A DNA stretch of 64,000 nt from Burkholderia latens (lineage in GTDB: Bacteria > Pseudomonadota > Gammaproteobacteria > Burkholderiales > Burkholderiaceae): assembly GCF_001718795.1 (NCBI RefSeq), contig NZ_CP013435.1:372001-436000 (forward strand), given 5' to 3'. The position numbers and the translations under genes were made by a program. This document shows positions 16,387 through 25,229 of this stretch, in pieces. The notes under the pieces were generated by a model. It was not told where the DNA came from. It worked only from the letters and a program-made list of their open reading frames with translations, and ran no database searches. Within the stretch, counting starts at the first letter, position 1. Every line of letters starts with the position of its first letter.

Positions 16387-17330
16387 AAGTCGATCTGTGG
16401 AACCAGGCGCGGCTCGGCCACAAGCCGCGCTACACCTGGAACGACGCGGTCGTACGCTACATCAGCGACCGCGAGGGGCTGTCGAGCCTGGAAACGTCGA
16501 AAACGCACCTGCGCTGGCTTGACCAACACCTGTCCGGCGTCGCGCTGGCCGACATCGACCGCAACCGCATCGACGCGATCGCCCTCGCCAAACGGAGGGA
16601 ACCGAAGGTGATCCGCACGAAGCACGGCATCGTGGCCACCGACGAGTGCGTCAGCGCCGGCACCGTGACGCGCGTAATCGGCGTGCTGAAGGCCGTGCTG
16701 AACGCGGCCGTCGAGTGGGAATGGTTGGACCGCGTGCCGGTCACAAAGCGCACGAAGGTCGTGCAGAAGCGGATTCGCTGGCTCACGCCGGCCGAGGCGG
16801 AACGGTTGCTCGCCGAGCTGCCGGATCACCTGGCCGACATGGCGCGCTTCGCGCTCGAGACCGGCTTGCGCCGCTCGAACGTGACCGGGCTGCAGTGGTC
16901 ACAGGTCGACATCCTGCGGCGCGTTGCCTGGATCCATCCGGACCAGGCGAAGGCGAAGAAGGCGATCACCGTGCCGCTGTCCGACACGGCGATCGCCGTG
17001 CTGCTGCGCCAGCGCGCGAAGAAGCGCGCGCCCGAGTTCATCGACAGCGTATTCGTCTACCACGGCCGGCCGGTCTATCAGACCGTGACCGAAGCCTGGC
17101 GCAAGGCGTTGAAGCGCGCCGGCATCCGGGACTTCCGCTGGCACGACCTGCGCCATACCTGGGCGAGCTGGCACGTGCAGCGCGGCACGCCGCTGCAGGT
17201 GTTGAAGGAGCTGGGCGGATGGGAAACGCTGGAAATGGTGCAGCGCTACGCACACCTGTCAGCGGATCACCTGACGCAGTGGGTGCAGTCGCACACGCAG
17301 GCCGCCGAGCTGCACGTCGCCGCTGGCTGA
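16254..17330 (+). CDS. int: Tyrosine-type phage integrase (prophage)
   Basis: 358 residues. N-terminus MSLYKRSNSPNWYYRLTPPG is the small DNA-binding domain of this integrase group. The catalytic domain has LETGLRRSNVTGLQW (first Arg), HDLRHTWASWHVQRG (His-x-x-Arg) and the tyrosine in MVQRYAHLS. It ends 65 bp before the partial tRNA-Arg repeat (17395-17445), so that tRNA is its likely attachment site. The other attachment copy would be left of the window. Confidence 0.93.
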   Translation: MSLYKRSNSPNWYYRLTPPGGGPVVQGSTGTSNKAQAKELHDRLKVDLWNQARLGHKPRYTWNDAVVRYISDREGLSSLETSKTHLRWLDQHLSGVALADIDRNRIDAIALAKRREPKVIRTKHGIVATDECVSAGTVTRVIGVLKAVLNAAVEWEWLDRVPVTKRTKVVQKRIRWLTPAEAERLLAELPDHLADMARFALETGLRRSNVTGLQWSQVDILRRVAWIHPDQAKAKKAITVPLSDTAIAVLLRQRAKKRAPEFIDSVFVYHGRPVYQTVTEAWRKALKRAGIRDFRWHDLRHTWASWHVQRGTPLQVLKELGGWETLEMVQRYAHLSADHLTQWVQSHTQAAELHVAAG

Positions 17331-17394
17331 CTGTAATTTCACTGAAGTGGGAGAAAACGATGAAGTAGCGAAACCGCTGGAAGCCTTACTAGAC

Positions 17395-17445
17395 TTGGCG
17401 CGCCCGGCTGGGATCGAACCAGCAACCCCTGCCTTCGGAGGGCAG
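17395..17445. repeat. Attachment-site direct repeat, left copy (attL of the island)
   Basis: A 51-bp perfect copy of 27278-27328, covering the 3' half of tRNA-Arg(CCG) from the CCA end through the anticodon stem. After it the sequences diverge. This copy lacks the 5' half of the tRNA and is not functional as a gene. It also marks the junction between the prophage and the island. Confidence 0.93.
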
Positions 17446-17548
17446 GAAACGAGGCTCCACTCGATCCAACCTCGTCCAAATCACACTACAACCCATTGAA
17501 AATCAATACAAATCCGTACCTTGTTATCCGACCCCGTTCCATGTAGAA

Positions 17549-17570
17549 TTTCCGTACCGTTTCCGTACGG
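17549..17570. promoter_or_regulatory. Arm-type integrase binding site (left)
   Basis: Two TTTCCGTAC motifs in tandem (17549 and 17560), the second part of the palindrome CCGTACGG region just before the integrase ATG. A related pair lies near the right end at 27201-27221 (TTTTCCGTAT, ATTCCGTACG). Paired matching repeats at both ends are what arm-type integrase sites look like. It overlaps the integrase promoter, so autoregulation is possible. Confidence 0.55.
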
Positions 17571-17576
17571 AAAAGC

Positions 17577-18716
17577 ATGGCAACCAACATCACCTCCAAG
17601 TCAGCCCGCGAAAAGCTCGCCCCACGTCGTGAACCATACTGGTCGCGCGTCGAGGCCGGGCTATTCGTCGGCTATCGCCGAGCCGATCAAGGCGATGGAA
17701 CGTGGATAGCCCGGCGCCGCAACGAACACGGAAAGCAGGAATACCGCGCGCTCGGCACCTTCGCCGATTACGACGCAGCCAAGAAAGCGGCGATCGCATG
17801 GGCGGCGGCCGTCACCGCGGGCGTTTCCTCACGGGGCATGACCATCAAGGAAGTTTGCGAGCACTACGTTAAGCATCAGCGACTTCACAAAAGCGCGACG
17901 AGCGCCGATGACGCGGAAGGCCGATTCAAGCGCCTTGTCTATTCCGCCGACATCGGCAGGATCGACCTGGACAAGCTAAAAACCTCTCACGTCCGGGCAT
18001 GGATGGCGGATCAGGTATCCACGGCAGAACACGACGCCGAGGACGAGGACGACGTCCGCCGCTCAAAGGACAGCGCCAATCGAAACCTTGCATCACTGAA
18101 GGCCGCTCTTAATCTGGCGCTGCGCGATCGGCTGATCGCCAGCGACGCAGGGTGGAAGACCGTTGAGAAATTCAAGGACGTCGGGCGCCGCCGCGAATCT
18201 TTCGTAACGGCCGAGCAACGCAAGGCGCTACTCACGGTGTGCCGGGACGATCTTGCCGGGCTTGTGAAAGCCATGCTGCTGACCGGTGCGAGACCCGGAG
18301 AACTGGCAAACGCCTGCGCGCAAGACTTCGACAAGTCTCAGGGAGTTCTAGCTCTTGAGGGCAAGACCGGACGCCGTGTCGTTACGCTGTCGACGTCCGC
18401 CGCCGCGTTCTTCGCCGAACAGACCAAAGGGAAGATTGCGAACGCCCCGATTCTCGCCACCGAATACGGCCAGCCGTGGAACAAGGACGTATGGAAAAAG
18501 CCGTTCAAGGAAGCCATTAAGGCAGCGGCGCTGCCCGACACAATCGTCATGTACTCACTTCGGCACACCGCGATTTCAGAGATGATTGCCGGAGGTATGG
18601 ATAGTTTCGTCGTCGCGCGCCTTGCCGGTACGTCAACCGAAATGATCGACAAGCACTACGGCCACCTTCGGCATGATAGGACGCGCGCCAAACTCGACGC
18701 CGTCGCGATCCTATAG
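17577..18716 (+). CDS. int: Tyrosine integrase of the island
   Basis: 379 residues. N-terminal segment (SRVEAGLFVGYRRADQGDGT) resembles the integrase group of many Burkholderia islands; a SAM-like core-binding domain lies at about 85-190, with an acidic insert (HDAEDEDDV). Catalytic residues: Arg in MLLTGARPGELANA, His-x-x-Arg as YSLRHTAISEM, Tyr in MIDKHYGHLRHDR. It lies 131 bp inside the left repeat, reading into the island. It is distinct from the prophage integrase next door: the N-termini and lengths differ. Confidence 0.93.
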   Translation: MATNITSKSAREKLAPRREPYWSRVEAGLFVGYRRADQGDGTWIARRRNEHGKQEYRALGTFADYDAAKKAAIAWAAAVTAGVSSRGMTIKEVCEHYVKHQRLHKSATSADDAEGRFKRLVYSADIGRIDLDKLKTSHVRAWMADQVSTAEHDAEDEDDVRRSKDSANRNLASLKAALNLALRDRLIASDAGWKTVEKFKDVGRRRESFVTAEQRKALLTVCRDDLAGLVKAMLLTGARPGELANACAQDFDKSQGVLALEGKTGRRVVTLSTSAAAFFAEQTKGKIANAPILATEYGQPWNKDVWKKPFKEAIKAAALPDTIVMYSLRHTAISEMIAGGMDSFVVARLAGTSTEMIDKHYGHLRHDRTRAKLDAVAIL

Positions 18717-18730
18717 CACCTCGCCGCGCA

Positions 18731-18997
18731 CTATCGAGCGCCGCAGAGTTGCTGACACTCTTTCTGCGCCGCCGCGCGCCTCTCGTCGAGGTAGTCGGCT
18801 AGGTCCTGAAGGTGTACGCCCTTGGCGCACTTCTGCGAAGGCTCGATACGGATCAACGGCAATCGGATTTCGCCAAGCGACACCTTGCGAATCATCTTGT
18901 CAGGGGACAGGTGCGGGAAGAAGTCCCGGCATACTTCGTCGATCGGGATAACCGTTCGCGCATTGTACTGGGCCATAAGCAAAAATGCCGTGTTCAA
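18731..18997 (-). CDS. PrtN-like pyocin-type activator
   Basis: 88 residues from a TTG start at 18997, chosen because it gives the family N-terminus (NTAFLLMAQYNARTVIP) and has GGAG nine bases upstream; a longer frame from TTG 19036 also exists. The body (VCRDFFPHLSPDKMIRKVSLG, PLIRIEPSQKCAKGVHLQDL, ADYLDERR) matches the PrtN family, the activators of pyocin (tailocin) genes in Pseudomonas. Being next to tail genes in the island suggests it switches on the leftward tail operon. Target boxes were not identified. Confidence 0.82.
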   Translation of the reverse strand: MNTAFLLMAQYNARTVIPIDEVCRDFFPHLSPDKMIRKVSLGEIRLPLIRIEPSQKCAKGVHLQDLADYLDERRAAAQKECQQLCGAR

Positions 18998-19178
18998 TTT
19001 CGTGGGCTCCGCAGGTTGTGACGAAATAGCAGCCAATCTGACATAACAAGCGCTCTATGTCGATCCGAAAAGAATATTTAAATCAATCGGATACCGTATT
19101 GGTAGCCGAAGTCCGTACGCTGCGAGCGCATACTACCGATCAGGTAGTCGCTCCATATTCCGAGCTCCCCAATTGAGA

Positions 19179-19325
19179 TTGAAACCGGCGCTGAGAATTG
19201 AAACCTAAACTGAAACCATTGTTGAAACCAAGCGTCGCGTCGGTTGGTTTCAAATTTCGCTCTCAGGCCCGTCAGTATTGATGGTGAGTCAAATTTTGAA
19301 ACCTCCGAAGCTGAAACCTGAAACC
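19179..19325. repeat. TGAAACC iteron cluster
   Basis: Eight copies of (T/C)TGAAACC in 147 bp: plus-strand copies at 19179, 19198, 19210, 19222, 19296, 19311 and 19318, and one inverted copy, GGTTTCAA, at 19246. Spacing is irregular (7-19 bp, with larger gaps). The array lies in the 489-bp gene-free stretch between the PrtN-like and the gpP-like genes. It could be an origin (iterons) or an activator site; the sequence alone does not decide. The rest of the stretch (18998-19178 and 19326-19486) shows nothing else recognisable. Confidence 0.7.
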
Positions 19326-19486
19326 AAATTTCAGCATTCGTAGCTGGGGCTAGATCGCGGTGCGCAATTGCCCGTGCCCCTCCCCACCCCTAGGAAGGAC
19401 CCGAAGGGGGTACCTCCTATCGAGAAGGAGAGCGCGCCCCGAAGCGCGCCCGCTCCCCGTCCATCAGCGGCCAACGTGCCGTCGCT

Positions 19487-20545
19487 CTAACGAAGCTGGC
19501 TCCCGTCGACGAAGCCGTATTGCAAGGCAGTCGGCTCGACCGCGAAAGCGTCCGGGTTCATGATGACAAGCTCGGCATGCGTGCCGCTCTCGTCGAGCCG
19601 GTACGTCACCTCACTGATGAGCCATGTCTCATGTTCGATATTCAACTTCGGCAATCGGACGGGGGCCAACCTGTTAGGCGCCCACAAGTCGCCAGCCGAG
19701 TCCCGCCAGCTATCCACCGCGAGCCGCACGACGACCGACCGTCCGTTACGACGGTTCATTTCCCACGCCGCGCGCTGAGCCGCGACGTCCATGTAACCGG
19801 CGACAGCCTCGGCGATGATGAATTTCTTTCGGTTCCGCAATATGCCGCTGTCGGTCGTCGTCGCGATCAGGTTTCCGCCGTCTCCGCCTTCCTTGAAGGT
19901 GTTGATCGCCTGGAGATACGCGCGATAGGTCTGGAAGCGCTGGTCGCACGAATATTCGACGCTCGCTGACTCGACGTTTTTCCCCTCCTCAAAGCCGCTC
20001 GCATGCTCGTCAGTCGAGGCGCGCGCGAGGACGAGATTCCCGTCGACGTCCTCATACGCAAGCAGAGCGCTATAGCGCGCGACGCGGTCGATGATTTCGA
20101 AAGGCGTTTCACCGAGCATCAGGTTAAATTGCGGTATGACGCGCAGACCGGTTTCATTGCAGGACGCCGCAATGCCATACGGCGCCGCAAGCTTCGAGGC
20201 AACCGCGAGCGCCGAGGCTCCGCTAATCTGCCCGTTTTCCCACTCCGCCGAGCAGTCGACCAAATCCTGACACTTGCCGCGACCGACGATCCGGACGCTA
20301 TGCCCGGACGAGTCATAGGACGGGGTATAGCGGTCGACATATCCGGTTATCACCGTGTCGAGACCAATGTTGACGACGCACGGGTCACCGGGCGTCACCG
20401 TTACTTCGGCCAATTCCCCGTCAAATCGCTCCGTCATCGCAATTTCGAAAGTCCTAGGCATCTGCTCGACACCGCATGTAACGCTGACGGACGTCCATCC
20501 CGATATTTCAACTCCGCCGACTTGAAGCGCAACTACATCATTCAT
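19487..20545 (-). CDS. Mu gpP-like tail hub / baseplate protein
   Basis: 352 residues from ATG 20545, with CGGAGG upstream. N-terminus VALQVGGVEISGWTSVSVTC and middle GYVDRYTPSYDSSGHSVRIV, then GRGKCQDLVDCSA and the LNLM/PFEIIDRVARYSALLAYEDVDG motifs are typical of Mu gpP (gp44-like) hub proteins. The C-terminal ETWLISEVTYRLDESGTHAEL matches as well. In Mu this protein is the hub to which the spike attaches. Here it stands without other baseplate genes, downstream of a coiled-coil gene in the same direction. Confidence 0.85.
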   Translation of the reverse strand: MNDVVALQVGGVEISGWTSVSVTCGVEQMPRTFEIAMTERFDGELAEVTVTPGDPCVVNIGLDTVITGYVDRYTPSYDSSGHSVRIVGRGKCQDLVDCSAEWENGQISGASALAVASKLAAPYGIAASCNETGLRVIPQFNLMLGETPFEIIDRVARYSALLAYEDVDGNLVLARASTDEHASGFEEGKNVESASVEYSCDQRFQTYRAYLQAINTFKEGGDGGNLIATTTDSGILRNRKKFIIAEAVAGYMDVAAQRAAWEMNRRNGRSVVVRLAVDSWRDSAGDLWAPNRLAPVRLPKLNIEHETWLISEVTYRLDESGTHAELVIMNPDAFAVEPTALQYGFVDGSQLR

Positions 20546-20642
20546 TCATATACCTCCGTTCGGGGCCTGCAGATAAGGAAGCTCGGCCAATAGAAATGTC
20601 GGACTCCACCGCCCGCCGAAGCGGGCGGGTTATCAGCAGCCC

Positions 20643-21881
20643 TTATATGAAGTAATGCCCTTGCCGATGGACGGTAGTCCGACCAGTCCCGTTGGCCATT
20701 TCCTCCATTCGCTGCCGATCCAGACGTCCGCGCTCTGCGTCTACCTCGGCCGTATAGCGCGCAAACCCGCCATTGACCAGCAATGCCGCCTCCGACGTAG
20801 GCATCATCAATCGGCTGCCAGGTCCGTGAGACACCGGCTTTCCTTTCACTCGCGCGCCGCTGACCGGGTCCAGCTTCACGCTCTCATCGCCACCCCCAAT
20901 CGTTCCGCGCACGACCTCAATCTCGACTTGCGGCTCAGACTTCTTCACTTCACGGACAGGCATCGTTACATCGACACCTGCCGACTTGAGGTCGCCGACG
21001 AGTGCCGCAGTAGATTCGTCCGCGAAGCTCTCGTTACGTGCGTCCGCCCACTCTGGCACATACCATGCTTCGCGGAAGTTGTCGGTATAGCACGCCGCTA
21101 CGGCCGGGTCTCGCAGTGCTGAGTGCTCCCACGTCACGCGGAGCCCGGTTTCGCGAACATCAGCAAGAACCTTGGAGGAGCTGCGCGCCGGGAATGCCTT
21201 CCCCGGTATCGACAGACACCATGCGCGCTCGACGGCGACCATTTTCTCGACGGGACCGGCAAGCGCGGCAATCGCCTCAAAGTAGCGCGCTTGCGCCTCA
21301 TGATGCTCGGCGAGGAGATACGCAGACACGGCCTCGGCCCGCTCCGCTTCAAGCTCGGCACAAGCGGCGCGCGCGCGGTCTCGCGCGGATGTCAGCATAT
21401 CCACGGCCTCCCGATCCCTCTCGATCGCCGCCGCGTCCGCGCTGCGACGTTTTTCCGCCGCCGCAATCTCTTTATCGATTGCCGTCGTATCGGCCTTCAC
21501 GCCGTTTTGCAAGGCGTCGACAATTACAGCCTTTCGGCGCTCGACGAGAACGGGAAGACCGTAATCACGACGCTCCCCTGCGATTTGCTCCTCGATCCGA
21601 GCAATTTCCGCGTCAATTTCTGCGACGCTCTGTTCTCGCTCCTGAGCGCTTGCGCGGAACCCCACCGCGACGACCGGATCACGGCGAATGCCAATCGTGC
21701 GATAACGAGGAACGGTGTTAGCCTTCACGATTGCAGCACGACGCTCCATTAGCGCAGCAAGACCGCGATCTCGACCCGCCTCGCCGAGCCTTTTCTCGAC
21801 GCGCTCGATTTCCGCATCGAGGCGGGTGACATTGGCGCGTCGATCCTGAATTTGCTTGCTGAGTTGATTGATGGTTTGCAT
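20643..21881 (-). CDS. Coiled-coil protein of unknown function
   Basis: 412 residues from ATG 21881, with AAAGGAA upstream. The N-terminal half (about 1-220) is mostly charged heptad-type helix (QLSKQIQDRRANVTRLDAEI, EIARIEEQIAGERRDYGLPV), so an extended coiled coil is likely. The C-terminal half is globular, with WCLSIPGKAFPARSSSKVLAD, LRDPAVAACYTDNFREAWYV, and a predicted glycine-rich loop (GGGDESVKLD). I do not recognise the family. It lies upstream of the hub gene with a 97-bp gap, so the two may be cotranscribed. Cysteines are few (3). Confidence 0.72.
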   Translation of the reverse strand: MQTINQLSKQIQDRRANVTRLDAEIERVEKRLGEAGRDRGLAALMERRAAIVKANTVPRYRTIGIRRDPVVAVGFRASAQEREQSVAEIDAEIARIEEQIAGERRDYGLPVLVERRKAVIVDALQNGVKADTTAIDKEIAAAEKRRSADAAAIERDREAVDMLTSARDRARAACAELEAERAEAVSAYLLAEHHEAQARYFEAIAALAGPVEKMVAVERAWCLSIPGKAFPARSSSKVLADVRETGLRVTWEHSALRDPAVAACYTDNFREAWYVPEWADARNESFADESTAALVGDLKSAGVDVTMPVREVKKSEPQVEIEVVRGTIGGGDESVKLDPVSGARVKGKPVSHGPGSRLMMPTSEAALLVNGGFARYTAEVDAERGRLDRQRMEEMANGTGRTTVHRQGHYFI

Positions 21882-22071
21882 GTGATATTCCTTTGATTAA
21901 TGATTGTTAGATGCCAATGCCCACACCGGCTCGATCGCACATCTCTCGTCGCCCTCGTCGGCGTCGCTCTCGGCATCAAGGATTCCCGTGCGATTGACGG
22001 CAAGGAAGGGAGAGGAAAAGCAAACCCTTCACAAGATTAGGTTTGCCTCCGCAGCGCCCGACAGCGGCCCG

Positions 22072-22132
22072 AACCCTTAAAGGGTTTGATCCGACGCGAA
22101 CGCAAAGCGAACGCAAACCCTTAAAGGGTTTG
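22072..22132. repeat. Paired palindromes AACCCTTAAAGGGTT
   Basis: Two copies of AACCCTTAAAGGGTT (22072-22086 and 22116-22130); the second extends to the 19-bp perfect palindrome CAAACCCTTAAAGGGTTTG. The interval holds direct repeats of GCGAACGCAAA type. A half copy (GCAAACCCTT) is at 22020. The pair lies in the 280-bp gap between the relaxase remnant and the coiled-coil gene and looks like a repressor operator for the leftward operon. Confidence 0.6.
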
Positions 22133-22161
22133 TTGATGTGTAGCGATAGGTTTCACGCCCG

Positions 22162-22600
22162 CTAGTGCAACGTGACGGACCGATGGACGCTCGGCCGCTT
22201 TTTCAGGGGCCTCCCTTGCTCGTCCATCGGCTGACACATGATCTCGGCAAAAGAGCGCTTGTCGTTCTTCACGGCCCGCGCCTTTGGCGCTCCGAGGGCC
22301 TTGTTTAGAGCGTCGACATGCGGACCAAGAGCGTTTCTGAGAATTTGCTTTACCGCTGGCTCGCTCATGCGCTGCGGATGGCGCTGCAACGTCTCGACAA
22401 GCTGTTTCGCGGCCTCTTGTCGCTCGCCGTATCCGTAAGGCTCCGATCTAGCTCCGGAGTCAATCCGTAAAGGCGAAAGCACCTTATGACTGAAATCGGA
22501 CTCGACCTCGCGGTATCGCGGTTTGTATCCGACTAGATCGCTTCCGACCATCCTCCCATCGAGCAGCGGGAGAAGGATGATATGGACGTGATGCTCGGCC
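22162..22600 (-). pseudogene. Mob/Pre-type relaxase, C-terminal remnant
   Basis: The frame reads AEHHVHIILLPLLDGRMVGS then about 130 further residues to the stop at 22162. HHVH followed by a hydrophobic strand and a basic stretch is the metal-binding histidine motif (motif III) of Mob/Pre relaxases, so the nicking-domain N-terminus, with its tyrosine or acidic residues, is missing. The left end of the IS21-family element starts at 22601, exactly where the gene is cut. No N-terminal remainder is found on the far side of the IS (25083 onward). The gene is therefore non-functional. Confidence 0.75.
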
Positions 22601-22705
22601 TGTTGATGTCCACGCAGAACTGACCCACCTGAGGCTGTAGTTTTCATCGAATTTTGACCCACGTGATTGAATGCCCTGCTCAATCTTTGAGCAGGGGATA
22701 CAGAG

Positions 22706-24220
22706 GTGATCACGGTGGGCATATTGGCCAAGATCAGGCGGATGTATTTCCGCGAGAAGGTCCCGCTGCGCGAGATTGCGAGGCGCACGGGCCTGTCCCG
22801 GAACACGGTGCGCAGCTGGCTTCGGCAGACGGATGCCGTTGAGCCGAAGTACCCGAAGCGCGTCAGCCCGAGCGTCGTCGACGAGTGGGCCGCGCAACTG
22901 ACGGGCTGGCTGCGGGCAGACAGTCATCGCCCGAAGCGTGACCGGCGCACGGCCCGGTTCATGTTCGAGGCCATCCGCGGCGAGGGCTATGCCGGCAGCT
23001 ACGGCCGCGTCAGCGCCTTCGTGAGACGCTGGCACGAGGAGCAGGCTGCAGCACCGCGCAGGAAGGCCTATGTACCGCTGGCCTTCGAACCCGGCGAAGC
23101 CTTCCAGTTTGACTGGAGCTGCGAATACGCCTTCATCGGCGGGTTGCGGCGACGCCTGGAGGTCGCCCACGTCAAGCTCAATGCCAGCCGGGCGTTCTGG
23201 CTGGTCGCCTATCCGACCCAGAGTCACGAGATGCTGTTCGATGCGCACGCCCGCGCATTCGCCGCGTTCGGCGGCGTGCCGCGCCGCGGCATCTACGACA
23301 ACATGAAGACCGCCGTGGACAAGGTCGGCCGCGGCAAGGAGCGCGCGGTCAACGCCCGCTTCGAGGCAATGTGCGGCCATTACCTGTTCGAGCCGGAATT
23401 CTGCAACCGTGCCGCCGGCTGGGAGAAGGGCATCGTTGAGAAGAACGTGCAGGACCGGCGCCGCCAGATCTGGCACGAGGCTGCGCTACGACGCTGGGAA
23501 ACGCTGGAGCTTCTGAACGAATGGGTCGCGGGCCAGTGTCGTCAGGCCTGGCAGATGCGGCACCCGCAGTGGCCCGAGCTGACGGTCGAGGACGTGCTGC
23601 AGGACGAGCGCACCAGGCTGATGCCCAATCCACGCCCGTTCGACGGCTATGTCGAGCAGACGCTGCGGGTGTCGTCGACCAGCCTCATCCACTTCCAGCG
23701 CAACCGCTACAGCGTGCCCACCGAGTACACGAACCAGCTGGTGAGCGTGCGCTGCTATCCGGCATATCTCAGCGTCGTCGCCGACGCCCAGGAGATCGCA
23801 CGCCACGAACGCAGCTTCGAGCGGCACATGACCTTCTACGACTGGCGCCATTACATCACGCTGGTTGAGCGCAAACCCGGCGCGTTGCGCAACGGCGCTC
23901 CGTTCGTCACGATGCCACAGCCGCTGCAGCAGTTGCAGCGGCACCTACTGAAGCACCCGGGAGGCGATCGCATCATGACGCAGGTGCTCGCCGCGGTGCG
24001 CGAACACGGACTCGATGCCGTGCTGCTTGCCGTGCAGGCAGCGCTGGACTCGGGACGCCCCAGTGGGGAGCACGTTCTGAACGTGCTGAGCCGGTTGAAG
24101 GCACCCACCACGAGCACCAACCTCGCGACGACGAAACTCCAGCTTACCGAAGAGCCGGCCGCCGACGTGAGCCGCTACGAAACCCTGCGCGCCAACCCAC
24201 CGGAGGACCGTCATGTCTAA
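22706..24220 (+). CDS. istA: IS21-family transposase IstA
   Basis: 504 residues. N-terminal helix-turn-helix ([20 protein letters not shown]) and a DDE integrase core with [12 protein letters not shown], then [12 protein letters not shown] and [12 protein letters not shown], as in IS21 transposases. The gene starts with GTG/ATG near 22706 and ends overlapping istB (the stop TAA at 24218 lies inside the start of istB). It seems intact. It is the transposase for the 2.5-kb element. Confidence 0.95.
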   Translation: MITVGILAKIRRMYFREKVPLREIARRTGLSRNTVRSWLRQTDAVEPKYPKRVSPSVVDEWAAQLTGWLRADSHRPKRDRRTARFMFEAIRGEGYAGSYGRVSAFVRRWHEEQAAAPRRKAYVPLAFEPGEAFQFDWSCEYAFIGGLRRRLEVAHVKLNASRAFWLVAYPTQSHEMLFDAHARAFAAFGGVPRRGIYDNMKTAVDKVGRGKERAVNARFEAMCGHYLFEPEFCNRAAGWEKGIVEKNVQDRRRQIWHEAALRRWETLELLNEWVAGQCRQAWQMRHPQWPELTVEDVLQDERTRLMPNPRPFDGYVEQTLRVSSTSLIHFQRNRYSVPTEYTNQLVSVRCYPAYLSVVADAQEIARHERSFERHMTFYDWRHYITLVERKPGALRNGAPFVTMPQPLQQLQRHLLKHPGGDRIMTQVLAAVREHGLDAVLLAVQAALDSGRPSGEHVLNVLSRLKAPTTSTNLATTKLQLTEEPAADVSRYETLRANPPEDRHV

Positions 24221-25010
24221 CGACATCGCCGCCCAACTCAAGGGGCTCAAACTGCATGGTATGGCGAGCACCTGGCCAGAGCTGCTGGCGCAGTCGCGTC
24301 ACACGGAGTTCGCCCCGGAGCGCTTCATGAAGCAACTGCTGATGGCTGAGACGGCGGAGCGACAGGTGCGCTCGATCGCCTACCAGATGACCGCCGCTCG
24401 CTTCCCGGCTCACCGCGACCTGAAGGGCTTCGACTTCGCGCAGGCACACGTCGACGAAGCGCTGGTTCGAGAACTCAGTGACCTGTCGTTCCTCGCAAGC
24501 GCACACAACGTCGTGTTCATCGGTGGCCCCGGCACCGGCAAAACGCACCTCGCCTCAGCGATCGGAATTGAGGCCGTGCAGCGCCACGGCAAGCGCGTGC
24601 GTTACTTCTCGACCGTCGAGCTGACCAACGCACTGGAGCAGGAGAAGTCCATCGGAAAACAAGGCCAGATCGCCCATAAGCTGATGTACGTCGACCTGGT
24701 GATCCTCGACGAACTGGGCTACCTGCCGTTCAGCCAGACCGGTGGCGCATTGCTGTTCCACTTGCTCTCGAAGCTGTATGAACACACGAGTGTCGTGATC
24801 ACCACCAACCTCAGCTTCGGCGAGTGGGCGACCGTGTTCGGGGACGCAAAGATGACGACGGCGCTGCTGGACCGCGTCACCCATCACTGCCACATCGTCG
24901 AAACGGGCAATGAATCCTGGCGCTTCAAGTCCAGTTCTGCCAAGGCGAAGACAACCAGAAAGAGAGCAGCAAAAGCAGCAGGCAGTGAGGAGTTATCCAC
25001 ACCGGAATAG
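24213..25010 (+). CDS. istB: IS21-family ATP-binding protein IstB
   Basis: 265 residues. Walker [16 protein letters not shown] at about 108-122 and Walker [15 protein letters not shown] at about 160-173, with the sensor region [15 protein letters not shown]. IstB (DnaC-like AAA+) helps IstA and target selection. It overlaps istA by 8 nt. The C-terminus is lysine/arginine-rich. Intact, so the element may be able to move. Confidence 0.95.
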   Translation: MSNDIAAQLKGLKLHGMASTWPELLAQSRHTEFAPERFMKQLLMAETAERQVRSIAYQMTAARFPAHRDLKGFDFAQAHVDEALVRELSDLSFLASAHNVVFIGGPGTGKTHLASAIGIEAVQRHGKRVRYFSTVELTNALEQEKSIGKQGQIAHKLMYVDLVILDELGYLPFSQTGGALLFHLLSKLYEHTSVVITTNLSFGEWATVFGDAKMTTALLDRVTHHCHIVETGNESWRFKSSSAKAKTTRKRAAKAAGSEELSTPE

Positions 25011-25229
25011 ATGTACTACGCTGTCTCGGGGTGGGTCAGATTTAGATGAAAACGGTGGGTCAAGATTCGGTGGAAATCAACATGTCCGCCTCTGACAGTG
25101 CGGGTCGCCAAACCCGGCCCCTGTTGTTTCAGGGACAGTTGCAGGATAGCGGATCGACCGAGGGTTTACAACCCCTCAATTTTTGACGCGCCCCCAATCT
25201 TTGATTGGTTAACTATGACTGGTTCATGT

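Larger units (their letters stand above)
1..17445 (+). mobile_element. P2-like prophage, right-hand part (left end outside window)
   Basis: The block has the P2 late tail order (tail-fibre assembly, FI sheath, FII tube, gpE/E', tape measure T, U, D). A lysogeny switch, CII-like and Ogr-like activators, a primase-helicase, an excisionase-like gene and a tyrosine integrase follow. The integrase stops 65 bp before a partial copy of tRNA-Arg(CCG), the expected attachment site. Lysis, capsid, terminase and baseplate genes are not in the window, and the leftmost frame is already open at base 3, so the element continues to the left. Right boundary at 17445 is inferred from the 51-bp tRNA repeat. Confidence 0.9.
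22601..25082 (+). mobile_element. IS21-family insertion sequence (IS408-like)
   Basis: 2,482 bp with istA and istB in the IS21 arrangement. The inverted ends are TGTTGATGTCCAC (22601) and, on the minus strand, TGTTGATTTCCAC (from 25082), 12 of 13 identical; subterminal GACCCACC/G repeats occur twice at each end, as usual in this family. No target duplication of 4-8 bp is seen, and the flanking gene is not rejoined. The IS408-like name is from memory of the protein pattern. Confidence 0.9.

Noticed and set aside
19179..19325. TGAAACC repeats as a possible CRISPR array
   Set aside because: Units are only 8 bp, spacing is irregular (0-60 bp), one copy is inverted and no cas genes occur in the window.
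20603..20630. GC hairpin CCGCCCGC/GCGGGCGG as terminator
   Set aside because: Stem is good but no T run follows on either strand, so termination is not supported.
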